From CAZZNQ01 sp964655775 (lineage in GTDB: Bacteria > Planctomycetota > Brocadiia > SM23-32): DNA of 50,555 nucleotides. The stretch lies in assembly GCA_964655775.1 (NCBI GenBank), contig CAZZNQ010000020.1, forward strand, positions 1 through 50,555, given 5' to 3'. Within the stretch, counting starts at the first letter, position 1. The number at the start of each line of letters is the position of its first letter. Position numbers and translations under genes: made by a program. The notes beneath the pieces were generated by a model, which had not been told where the DNA came from, did no database searches, and worked only from the letters and a program-made list of their open reading frames with translations. Shown one piece after another: positions 1-7,757 of the stretch.

Positions 1-1055
1 ATCCGTTCGTTGTTGGGTGAGAAACACGAGCAGTCGATGCGGAAGTACCGATCCGCCACGGCGTCCAGCATGTCCTCCACGCTGTCCGCCCCCTCCTCCA
101 CGGTATGGCGGAAGTAGCGCATGCCCGTACAACTCTCGTCGCAGACCACGGCGCCGCCTGCCGTCTCCACCACGTGGTGCATCTTGTAGTTGCCCATCGC
201 GGACGGACTGCCAGCGACGAGAACGCGCGGCATCTCGGGAACGAACGGGGACTGCCCCCGCTCGGCCCGCTTTTCGAGTTCATCGATCAAGTCATCCAGC
301 CTGTCGCAGAAACGATGAGGCTCGTCGACCAACGCGACCTGCGAGACCACCAGCGCATCCACCCCGCTGATTGGCGGGCGCGCCAACCGTCGCAGTTCGG
401 ACAGACGCTGCAAGAGGCGGCGCTTGCGATTCATCACGTCGATGCCCTCGCGCAGGCTTTCGGCCGTCAACCCCCGACCCGTGAGCGCCTCCATGCGTCG
501 GGCGAACTCGCGCACCTCCCGCCGCCAGGACTCGCGCGTGGCGTCCGACTTCTTCTGAGGCACTTCCAGCACGTGGAAATTCACGCTGTCGGCCAACACG
601 TCCCACGTCTTCTTCTTGGCATCGCACGTGGTCTCGCCGACGGCCATGTCCTTGATCGGGCCGAACGGGCAGGTCTTTGAGTAGGCCAGACCCAGAGTGG
701 ACTTGATGAGGGGGCATATGTCGCGGGGAAACACGCGCTCCGCGTACGGAACGCTGAACGCCGTGCCTCCGCACAGCGCGAACGGTATGGCCCCCAGGGC
801 GAGTATGATCTCGTCGGGCACGTAGATGCAGAAAGTCCCGATCATCTTCGCCCCCGCCTCCCGTGCGTCAACGATCTCCTCCACGCGCTCCCCGTGCACC
901 TCGGAGACGGCGCGGTCGAAGTACGCCATCTGCGCGGGGCGGCTCTGACGGCTCAGCACGAGTCGGCGGTACGTCTCCGCCTCGTGCTCAAGAAGCTCGC
1001 TGTGAAGCTCAACGTCCAGCCCCAACGCCTCCAACAAGTCCCTATGGTCGTTCAC
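1..1055 (-). CDS. 2-hydroxyacyl-CoA dehydratase / double-cubane cluster family protein (3' end outside window)
   Basis: The minus-strand frame is open from 1055 through the window edge, giving about 351 residues and missing the C-terminus. Text typical of the HgdB/double-cubane family is visible: DEIILALGAIPFALCGG, the Cys-containing SKTCPFGPIKD, VGETTCDAKKK, then MGNYKMHHVVE, CDESCTGMR and DCSCFSPNNE. These Cys residues are the likely iron-sulfur ligands. The family performs ATP-driven, low-potential electron chemistry (2-hydroxyacyl-CoA dehydration or related reductions) in the anaerobic cytoplasm. I chose the GTG at 1055 because GGAG lies about 10 bases upstream and family members usually begin just before the NDHRDLLEALGLD-like text; an in-frame stop lies farther upstream. 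The exact substrate cannot be told. The gene lies 145 bases downstream of the esterase gene on the same strand. Confidence 0.85.
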   Translation of the reverse strand, partial: MNDHRDLLEALGLDVELHSELLEHEAETYRRLVLSRQSRPAQMAYFDRAVSEVHGERVEEIVDAREAGAKMIGTFCIYVPDEIILALGAIPFALCGGTAFSVPYAERVFPRDICPLIKSTLGLAYSKTCPFGPIKDMAVGETTCDAKKKTWDVLADSVNFHVLEVPQKKSDATRESWRREVREFARRMEALTGRGLTAESLREGIDVMNRKRRLLQRLSELRRLARPPISGVDALVVSQVALVDEPHRFCDRLDDLIDELEKRAERGQSPFVPEMPRVLVAGSPSAMGNYKMHHVVETAGGAVVCDESCTGMRYFRHTVEEGADSVEDMLDAVADRYFRIDCSCFSPNNER

Positions 1056-1200
1056 TACCCCGTTCTCCACCAGAGTATCACAGAGCAGCTTCCCATGATG
1101 GTCAACGTCGCCGCGCACGGCCCGCAAAGCCGGTCTCACGGTTCCCACTCTCCCGAAAGCGGGGCCAGGCGGCCCTTACGGCTGCTGTCTGCGCAAGCTG

Positions 1201-2745
1201 TCAGTCGGTCTTGCGAGCCCAATTGTCGGTCCGGAACGGCGAGGCCGGAAGTCCCTCGCGATTGTACAGGTTGCACTGCGGATTGTCCGCCCATCCGTAT
1301 CGGACGGCCAGGGGATCCGGCACGGAAGGCCTGCTCACAACCACCGAATCACCGTCGATCCGCGCCTTTGCCCAGACGAAGCGCCGATCGCGGCCGGCAA
1401 TCGCAAAGCCGGTCGGCTCGCCGCCCTTGGCTGCCAGACCGCCGCCGACGTGATCGAATTGAATGCGTATGCGGTCACCCTCGCGCTCCATCGACCGGTA
1501 GATTGGGCCGCTGTGGACGACGTTCTGTCCGTAGGCGAGGTCCAGCGCGCCGAGCGCCAGACGCCGGCCCACGTCCTGTTTGTTTTTGGGATGAATGTCG
1601 TCCGCCTCGCCGATGTCTATCGCCACCGCCATCGCGGTGTTGGGCACTTTCAGCGCCATAGACTGAGCCTCTCGCAGCTCGGCCCAATCACTCTCGCCGG
1701 GCTGGTCCCGCGGCTGACGGAAGTTCGCCAACTGGACGAACAGAAAAGGGAACTCGCCTGCTCCCCATGCTTTGCGCCAGTTCGTGATGAGGGCGGGGAA
1801 AGTGCGCCGATACAGGGATGCGTTGCGTGCATTCGACTCGCCCTGGTACCAGATCACGCCCCGCATGGCGTAGGGCACCAGCGGCGCGATCATCCCGTTG
1901 TAGAGGCTGTTCGGAATCCAGGGATTCTCGGTAAGGCGACGCGGCCGGCGCGGCGGGTTCTTGCCTTGCTTCCTGGCCTGTTCCGCTTCGGCCTGCCACT
2001 TCGCCAGTTCCTGCTGGTAGGCGGCCTCATCGTACGCGGCCAGTCTCCGGTCCCACTGCTGCACACTGTTGGCCGCCTCCGGCGCGGCCTCCAGCAGGAC
2101 CGAGCGAGGCATCCAGCTCTCGACCGGCGTGCCGCCGACAGCGCTCTTCAAAAGACCGACGGGGACATCCAACTCCCGGCGCAGCTCCACACCGAAGAAA
2201 TAGGCCGCCGCCGACCACTTGAGCACCTCATTGTGCCTGGCCAGCTTCCATTGGCCGCCCACGTCTTCGGCACGCTTCAACGCCACCTGATTGTCCACCA
2301 GAAACATGCGCAACTGCGGATCGTCGATCTGCTCGAGGGCGCGCGTGCATTCCGGGCTGCCCCAGGCACCGAAGACGCCCCAGTCTATGGGCATGTTCAT
2401 GTTCGACTGCCCGCTGCACAGCCAGACCTCGCCGATCAGCACGTCCGAGACCTGAATCCGGTTGCTCCCGCTGACGATCAAGGCATGCGGTCCGCCCGCG
2501 GACATTGGCGGCAGCTTCACCATCCACCTTCCCTGCGCGTCGGCTGTCGTCTCGGCCGCCGTCTGACCCAGCGCTACCCGGACGGCCTCGCCCGGATCCG
2601 CCGTCCCCCAGACCGGTATCTCGCTCTCGCGCTGAAGAACCACATGATCGCCGAAGACCGAGGGAAGGCGGACCTCGGCCCCGACCGAGGGCAGTGACCA
2701 CAGAACCAAAGCGGCGAGGATGCCGACCACGTAGCGTTTGCGCAC
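1201..2745 (-). CDS. Secreted sialate O-acetylesterase family protein
   Basis: This 514-residue SGNH-type carbohydrate esterase resembles sialic acid 9-O-acetylesterases and would remove acetyl groups from sugars outside the cytoplasm. The N-terminus (residues 1-23) is a clear signal peptide: basic VRKR, a hydrophobic stretch, then SVGA. The block CSGQSNM holds the presumed nucleophile Ser114. QGESN lies near residue 303 and the catalytic His is in DDIHPKNK (His385). The frame stays open upstream to 2907, but the GTG at 2745 has a strong GGAGG eight bases ahead and makes the signal peptide start cleanly, so I prefer it. PVC-group and Bacteroidota genomes often carry many paralogues next to glycoside hydrolases. 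The true ester substrate (sialic acid, xylan or pectin) is not decided by sequence. Confidence 0.9.
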   Translation of the reverse strand: MRKRYVVGILAALVLWSLPSVGAEVRLPSVFGDHVVLQRESEIPVWGTADPGEAVRVALGQTAAETTADAQGRWMVKLPPMSAGGPHALIVSGSNRIQVSDVLIGEVWLCSGQSNMNMPIDWGVFGAWGSPECTRALEQIDDPQLRMFLVDNQVALKRAEDVGGQWKLARHNEVLKWSAAAYFFGVELRRELDVPVGLLKSAVGGTPVESWMPRSVLLEAAPEAANSVQQWDRRLAAYDEAAYQQELAKWQAEAEQARKQGKNPPRRPRRLTENPWIPNSLYNGMIAPLVPYAMRGVIWYQGESNARNASLYRRTFPALITNWRKAWGAGEFPFLFVQLANFRQPRDQPGESDWAELREAQSMALKVPNTAMAVAIDIGEADDIHPKNKQDVGRRLALGALDLAYGQNVVHSGPIYRSMEREGDRIRIQFDHVGGGLAAKGGEPTGFAIAGRDRRFVWAKARIDGDSVVVSRPSVPDPLAVRYGWADNPQCNLYNREGLPASPFRTDNWARKTD

Positions 2746-2949
2746 GTTCGGGCCTCCGAAAGGGGCTATGGTGTTTTCACGACAATCTCCAAGAACAGCA
2801 TACCCGCTCGGATAGACTGCCGCGATGGTCCGCGGGCATGCCGTTACCCGGGCTGCCGCCGCCCGCCCGGGCGCACGCGCGACGGGCCGCAGTGACGCAC
2901 CCATCATCGATTAGCCGCAAGTCAGACTGAATCAAGAGCATTCTAGCTG

Positions 2950-2977
2950 TTGCAATATCGGAGATTTGTTATACAAT
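2950..2977 (+). promoter_or_regulatory. Sigma70-type promoter for the small lipoprotein
   Basis: TTGCAA at 2950-2955 and TACAAT at 2972-2977 are separated by 16 bases. The predicted transcript would start near 2984, leaving a leader of about 55 bases before the ATG at 3040. This also argues against a longer reading frame starting at 2950. Confidence 0.6.
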
Positions 2978-3039
2978 CCTGTGTGGAGTGTCGGGGATTG
3001 GTCCTGGCTTTGATCTACTCTATCATCAGGAGGCAGGCG

Positions 3040-3207
3040 ATGCGTAAGAAGATCCTGGCTTTGCTTGCTGTCTTTGGTATGGCATTGGTTGTGGCCGGAT
3101 GCGGCAGTGGGAACGAGCCCCCTTCGGACGTGGATGACATGCCGGCCGGGCCCCCTCCGTCGGGCGAGGGCGCGGGCGGACCACCGAACGCGAACGGCGG
3201 CCAGTAG
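3040..3207 (+). CDS. Very small lipoprotein
   Basis: This 55-residue protein starts at an ATG preceded by CAGGAGG at good spacing. The N-terminus MRKKILALLAVFGM is a textbook signal, and VVAGC forms a lipobox with the lipidated Cys at residue 21. The mature part would be only 35 residues, Gly/Pro/Asn-rich and mildly acidic (DVDDMPAGPPPSGEGAGG), with no predicted fold. It has its own promoter at 2950-2977 and a perfect terminator at 3261-3293, so it looks like an independent, possibly abundant transcript. It may be a surface or periplasmic anchor peptide; no family is recognised. A frame extension to 2950 is open but lies inside the promoter. Confidence 0.75.
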   Translation: MRKKILALLAVFGMALVVAGCGSGNEPPSDVDDMPAGPPPSGEGAGGPPNANGGQ

Positions 3208-3260
3208 GCGGCCCAACGCAGGAGTAGCTGAGCCCTGCGAAGCAATCTAGCCGTACTGGC

Positions 3261-3293
3261 AAGGCGGCGGAGGTACTATATCTCCGCCGCCTT
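3261..3293 (+). terminator. Intrinsic terminator after the lipoprotein gene
   Basis: A perfect 12-base-pair stem (AAGGCGGCGGAG at 3261-3272 with CTCCGCCGCCTT at 3282-3293) encloses a nine-base loop and is followed by ATTTTGG. It lies 54 bases past the stop codon. Confidence 0.85.
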
Positions 3294-3384
3294 ATTTTGG
3301 TTGAAGGAAAGCAGCGGCGTCCCGCACAGCACCGGCGCGGGTTCTGGGGGAGGGGTTGGAACCCACGACAATGGCAGTACGTGT

Positions 3385-3390
3385 TATAAT
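3385..3390 (+). promoter_or_regulatory. Probable -10 box for the two-component pair
   Basis: A consensus TATAAT lies at 3385-3390. No convincing -35 box is seen at 16-18 bases (ACGACA or TTGGAA are mis-spaced). Transcription would start near 3397, essentially at the ATG at 3399. That favours the downstream ATG at 3432, which has a ribosome binding site, as the real start of the kinase. Confidence 0.45.
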
Positions 3391-3431
3391 GCGCACCCAT
3401 GGGTTCAGAACATCGTGGGGAAGGTTTGCTA

Positions 3432-6206
3432 ATGCACAGCGCTGAGACTGACACGGGCCTGCCGACATCTCCACCGCACCTCACCGGACACCGTGTGCCT
3501 CCTTTCGATACATCCGAACTCAGGCAGGCACTCGAACATGCACCCGATGCCATTGCCGTGTGCCGCATGCCGAACCTGAGGATCATGTTCGCCAATGCCG
3601 CCGCGCACGATCTGCTGCAGATGCCCGCGGCCGGCCTGACCGGCAAGAGTGCGCTGAGTTTCATACATCCCGACGACCGCGGACCCTCAGCCGAGCTCTC
3701 GCGCCGACCGCCGGATGGGACGAGTACGTTTAGAGTTCGACGCAGTGACGGCACCTGCGTCTGGGTAGAGGCAACGACAACAGCGATGCTACGCCGGGGC
3801 AAAGGCGAGGCATTGCTGGTGATCGCGCGCGATGTCAGTCACCGCAGGAGCGCAGAAGAGGATCTGCGACGAAACCAGGAGATCTTTCACCTGTTCATGC
3901 ACAGCCCACTGGACGGACTGAACGTCTGCGAGTGGGATCCCGTGACCACGAAGAGGCGATTGCTTTTCTGCAATGATCGGTTTGTCGCGATGTCCGGACG
4001 TTCGCGCGCAGAACTCTTCGCGGCCACCGACCTCTCGGCCTTCGTCTCCCCTCACCTTACGCCCGCCCAGGCTGCACACAACCGCCGCTGCATCCGCCAC
4101 GGTGTGCCTTACGCCGGATTGGCGTCGTGGAAACGCCCGGATGGAAAGGAAAACTACTACGAGTGGACCGCCGTCTCCATCAAGAAAGGCGGGAAGTTCC
4201 ACACGGTGGGCATCGACCGCGACGTGACCGAGCGGATACGCGCGGAAGAGGCGCTTCGGCGGAGCGACGCGATGCTCACCAAAGCCCAGCGCATCGCTCG
4301 GGTCGGAGACGCCCACGAAGACCTCAAGACGGGTCGAGTAACCGCTTCCGATGAGACTCTCCGAATCATCGGCGTTGACGCTGAGAAGCTGGAGGGCCCG
4401 TCCAGCGCCCTGGTGGAAATGGTGCATCCGGAGGACAAGGCCCGCGTTCTGGAGACCATCGGAGATCTGAAGCGAACCGGCAAACCCGTCAGTTTCGACT
4501 ACCGCTTACGCAGGCCCGACGGCCGCGTTGTGTCCCTCCATTCCGAAGCGGAACTGGAACGCGACGATGCCGGCGCCCCCGTTGCGATCGTGGGGACAAT
4601 ACAGGACGTGACCGACCTGCGGCAGGCCGAAAGCTCGCTGCGCGTGCAGCGTAACCTGGGCCTAAGCCTCAACTCGGCGGCTACGCTTGAGGAAGCGCTG
4701 GCGCTCTGCGTGGATGCCGCGTTGAGGCTCTCGGGAATGGACATCGGCGGCGTCTACCTGATGGACGAGGAGTCAGGCGGCTTCCACCTGTCCACGTGTT
4801 CCGGCCTCTCCCCCGAGTTGGCCAGGGCCGTTTCGTTCCGGGCACCCGATTCATATATGGCCAAACTCGTCCACGCAGGGGAATCGGTGTATGTGGACAT
4901 TTCGACCTTCCCTGGAGGCACGGAGTTTCCCGTACGCGAAGCCGGGTATCTGCAGACGGCTCTGATACCAGTCCATTGCGAGGCAGTGCCGGTCGGCTGC
5001 CTGGTGTTGTCCGCGCGCAGTGTGACACCTCCGGCCGAGGTGGTCAAGCACGGCCTGGAGACAGTGGCCGCTCACATCGGCACCGCCGTTGTTCGCCAGC
5101 GGTGGTCCGACGCTCTAAGGCAGAGCCAGGAGCGCATAGAGCTCGCTCTAAGGGCCGCCAGGATGGCCGCCTGGGATTATCACCCCGCGGACCGGCGCTT
5201 TGTCGTCCAGGGCCGTATGGGTAATCCGGCCGAAAGCTCACCCCGGCGCAAGTCCGTCGCACTGAAGGAATGGGAATCCGTGATCCATCCGGACGACTTG
5301 AGTCGATTCAGGAGCGCACTGCAGGCCCATCTGGAGGGGCGATCGGATCTGTACGTCGCCGAGTACCGCGTTCGCGGCAAGGAAGGCGGTTACCGTTGGG
5401 TGCTGGACAACGGCACCGCGATGGGACGCAACGCAGAAGGTGTCCCATTGCGCGTCGCCGGTGTCCGACAGGACATTACCCAGCGGAAGACGGCCGAACA
5501 AGCCGTTCTCAGGCACCAGGGCCAACTCCGTTCACTGGCGACCAAGCTGGAACTCAGCGAGGAAAGGGAGCGGAGACGGATCGCGGGTGGGCTGCACGAC
5601 GAGATCGGCCAGATGCTGGCCCTGGCAGCGATGAAGCTGGGACGGGTCCAAAAGCAAACCGATTCCGAGAAGGTGCACCGGTCCGTCCGGGAAGTGGAGG
5701 ATCTGATCGAGAGCGCGCTCAATGCGACGCGCACGCTCACGTTCGAGCTCAGCCCCCCCGTGCTGTACGAGTTGGGCTTCGACCCCGCCATGGAGTGGCT
5801 GGCGGACCAGATGCACGATCAGCACGGCCTCCATGTTGATTTGCAGACCGAAGGGACGGTCGATACATTGGACAGCGAGTTGGGGGTGACGTTGTTCCGT
5901 GCCGTCCGCGAGCTGCTCCTGAACGTCGCAAAGCATGCCGGGACTACCTGCGCGGAGATCAAGATGAGGTGCACGGAAGATTTGGTCCGCATAGAAGTAA
6001 GGGACGAGGGGCGGGGATTCGACGTCCAGACCGCACTGGCACGAGGGGTTCCTGACGCTGGCTTCGGGTTGTTCAGCATACGGGAGCGTATAGGACACGC
6101 CGGCGGGCGAGTGGACATACGCTCCCGCCCGGGCGAAGGGACGCTTGTCGCCCTGACGGCACCATTGCAGCTTACCGACTCCGAACCGGGGGATGCCGAA
6201 CCATGA
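3432..6206 (+). CDS. Soluble multi-PAS/GAF sensor histidine kinase (NarL-type partner)
   Basis: This 924-residue kinase has no evident membrane segment, so it should sense a cytoplasmic signal. Reading from the N-terminus, PAS-like domains occur near residues 30-130, 140-265 and 270-385. A GAF domain lies at about 400-545 (ETVAAHIGTAVVRQR at its end) and another PAS/PAC at about 560-680 (YRVRGKEGGYRWVLDNGT). The HisKA_3 box RRRIAGGLHDEIGQ contains the phosphoacceptor His722. The HATPase domain has LLLNVAKHAG, VRDEGRGFD and GFGLFSIRERI. The start at 3432 is preceded by GGGGAAGG; an upstream in-frame ATG at 3399 lacks one. The stop overlaps the next gene's ATG in an ATGA, indicating translational coupling with the response regulator. 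The ligand is unknown. Confidence 0.93.
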   Translation: MHSAETDTGLPTSPPHLTGHRVPPFDTSELRQALEHAPDAIAVCRMPNLRIMFANAAAHDLLQMPAAGLTGKSALSFIHPDDRGPSAELSRRPPDGTSTFRVRRSDGTCVWVEATTTAMLRRGKGEALLVIARDVSHRRSAEEDLRRNQEIFHLFMHSPLDGLNVCEWDPVTTKRRLLFCNDRFVAMSGRSRAELFAATDLSAFVSPHLTPAQAAHNRRCIRHGVPYAGLASWKRPDGKENYYEWTAVSIKKGGKFHTVGIDRDVTERIRAEEALRRSDAMLTKAQRIARVGDAHEDLKTGRVTASDETLRIIGVDAEKLEGPSSALVEMVHPEDKARVLETIGDLKRTGKPVSFDYRLRRPDGRVVSLHSEAELERDDAGAPVAIVGTIQDVTDLRQAESSLRVQRNLGLSLNSAATLEEALALCVDAALRLSGMDIGGVYLMDEESGGFHLSTCSGLSPELARAVSFRAPDSYMAKLVHAGESVYVDISTFPGGTEFPVREAGYLQTALIPVHCEAVPVGCLVLSARSVTPPAEVVKHGLETVAAHIGTAVVRQRWSDALRQSQERIELALRAARMAAWDYHPADRRFVVQGRMGNPAESSPRRKSVALKEWESVIHPDDLSRFRSALQAHLEGRSDLYVAEYRVRGKEGGYRWVLDNGTAMGRNAEGVPLRVAGVRQDITQRKTAEQAVLRHQGQLRSLATKLELSEERERRRIAGGLHDEIGQMLALAAMKLGRVQKQTDSEKVHRSVREVEDLIESALNATRTLTFELSPPVLYELGFDPAMEWLADQMHDQHGLHVDLQTEGTVDTLDSELGVTLFRAVRELLLNVAKHAGTTCAEIKMRCTEDLVRIEVRDEGRGFDVQTALARGVPDAGFGLFSIRERIGHAGGRVDIRSRPGEGTLVALTAPLQLTDSEPGDAEP

Positions 6207-6856
6207 GCATCCGAGTCTTTCTAGCCGACGACCACAACATCGTTCGCCAGGGGCTGAAGGCGCTGCTGGACGAAGAGCCCGGTATCGAGGTGGTTGGGGA
6301 GGCGGCGGACGGACGCGAGGCCGTGAGCCTGGTGCCGCAGATAATGCCGGATGTCGTCGTGATGGACGTGGCCATGCCGGGCCTGCACGGAACGGAAGCG
6401 ACCCGTCGCATAGTCGACTCAACACCGGACATCGGCGTTGTGGCGCTGTCGATCCATTCCGACAGACGGTTCGTTGAACAAATGCTCAAGGCCGGCGCAC
6501 GCGGCTACCTGCGCAAGGGATGCGGCTTCGACGAGCTGCTTCGCGCCATTAATGCCGTCGCCTCCGGCCAGGCTTACCTCAGCCCCGAGATCGCGCAGAC
6601 CATCACCAAGGCCTATGCCACCGACCAGACCCCCGCCGGGGCAGACTCGGCCGAACACCTCACTCCGAGAGAGCGCGAGGTACTACAACTGCTGGCCGAG
6701 GGCCGCAACTCCAAACGGATTGCCGACCTGCTGGACGTCAGCGTCAAGACCGTCTCCACCCATCGCCAGAACGCCATGCGGAAGCTCGGCATAGACAACG
6801 TTGCCGACCTGGTGAAGTATGCCATACGCGAGGGCCTGACGACCCTCGAAGGATAG
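6203..6856 (+). CDS. NarL/FixJ family response regulator
   Basis: This 217-residue regulator should be phosphorylated by the kinase whose gene overlaps it by four bases. The receiver domain (1-125) has the acidic pair in FLADDHN (Asp9/Asp10), the phosphoacceptor Asp55 in VVVMDVAMPG, Ser in VALSIHSD and Lys in YLRKGCGF. The C-terminal LuxR-type helix-turn-helix (about 150-215) reads LTPREREVLQLLAEG and VSVKTVSTHRQNAMRKLGI. It would act as a DNA-binding transcription factor on unknown targets. No obvious target gene lies next to the pair; the region downstream is nearly empty. Confidence 0.95.
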   Translation: MSIRVFLADDHNIVRQGLKALLDEEPGIEVVGEAADGREAVSLVPQIMPDVVVMDVAMPGLHGTEATRRIVDSTPDIGVVALSIHSDRRFVEQMLKAGARGYLRKGCGFDELLRAINAVASGQAYLSPEIAQTITKAYATDQTPAGADSAEHLTPREREVLQLLAEGRNSKRIADLLDVSVKTVSTHRQNAMRKLGIDNVADLVKYAIREGLTTLEG

Positions 6857-6878
6857 GGTCTCAGAATATTTGAGGCCC
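6856..6878 (+). terminator. Hairpin after the response regulator
   Basis: GGGTCTCA (6856-6863) pairs with TGAGGCCC (6871-6878) with one G-T wobble around a seven-base loop. It starts at the last base of the stop codon. There is no T-run, so it may slow rather than end transcription. Confidence 0.4.
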
Positions 6879-7692
6879 CCATCTCGGACAAACGGCAATT
6901 GCGCGCCCGCCGCTTGCCCCCTACACTGCTGTATCGGCTAACGCCTGGATAGCATAAGGTGGTAGTTGCTTCGCCCATTCTCTGACATAGTGCGAAGGTG
7001 GGGCGACCCGCGGCGGCGATGCCGGCCGCCAGACTTACCGCCGCACGGTGAGCGTATCCTGTGCCTGGAAGGCGGGGGGCCAGCGGGCGACTGCATCACC
7101 CGGCGATGCGCATTCGGTCGGACAAGGCCGCGGGTTCCCTTCGCATCCGGTCCCACTGGACCTTGCGCAGTTCCCCAGTTCGGGAAGCGACGTGGACGCA
7201 CATGCGCCCTCCGTGTTGAACTTCATCGACACATGTGGCGATGTGCATGCAAACCATCTGATTCATTCGCGGCTTCATATCCCCCGTTGAGCCCCTGCCC
7301 CCCTATCGCCCCATAGATTCGTCATGTGGCCCGCATTTTGCGCGCTAGGGGACGAGGACGCTAACCAGCTATGCCTGCGTCGAGAGATCGGAGGAATGCC
7401 GGACAAAGCCCCCAGCCCCCGGAGCAGGTCGGACACCGGCGAAGTGCCACTTGAGTTCGGCCCGAAGGACTCAACGGCTCTCAGTTACTGGGAGAACGTG
7501 GGATTCGCTTTTTGCTGCGCCGTCAACCGCATGCGCCTGGAGGAGGCCGGCTACGACTTCGGCGCAGCACAGCGAGCCCCGCAGCATTGCAGTGAAGACG
7601 ACCCGCCCTGACCTCGCTGCTTGTCGATCCCCCCGTAAGCTTTGTTCCTCGCTGCTTGCGCCCGTGCACTGCACCTCGCTTGCGCGGACCAG
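6879..7692. other. Mostly empty intergenic region
   Basis: About 0.8 kb separates the response regulator from the acyltransferase fusion. I see no tRNA, riboswitch, insertion sequence or convincing long gene. The only coding candidate is a 95-codon frame at 7324-7611. Long overlapping frames on both strands here look like GC-rich noise: they are Arg/Pro-rich with no domain. It may be a decayed gene or a non-coding RNA locus. Confidence 0.5.
7324..7611 (+). CDS. Possible small hypothetical protein
   Basis: This is a 95-codon frame with an alternative ATG at 7396 that would give 71 residues; GGAGGA abuts that ATG, unusually close. The residue mix is not the Arg/Pro noise typical of shadow frames here: ENVGFAFCCAVNRMRLEEAG looks like an amphipathic helix with aromatic and Cys residues. 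There is no recognised family. It could be a small real protein or a remnant. Confidence 0.3.
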   Translation: MWPAFCALGDEDANQLCLRREIGGMPDKAPSPRSRSDTGEVPLEFGPKDSTALSYWENVGFAFCCAVNRMRLEEAGYDFGAAQRAPQHCSEDDPP

Positions 7693-7698
7693 TATAAT
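7693..7698 (+). promoter_or_regulatory. Probable -10 box upstream of the acyltransferase fusion
   Basis: A consensus TATAAT lies at 7693-7698, 59 bases before the ATG at 7758. The hexamer 17 bases upstream (7670-7675) is a poor -35 match, so a weak or activator-dependent promoter is suggested. Confidence 0.4.
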
Positions 7699-7757
7699 CC
7701 CTCCTGTCGGTCTGCCACTCAGTTCTTCCGTTTGCCGACCTGTTCGGGGAGTCGTGC

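Noticed and set aside
2746..2907. 54-codon N-terminal extension of the sialate O-acetylesterase
   Set aside because: It would bury the signal peptide inside the protein; the GTG at 2745 has a strong GGAGG site.
3026..3802. 258-codon minus-strand frame over the lipoprotein and kinase start
   Set aside because: It is an Arg/Ser/Pro-rich shadow that crosses a promoter and a terminator, with no ribosome site or domain.
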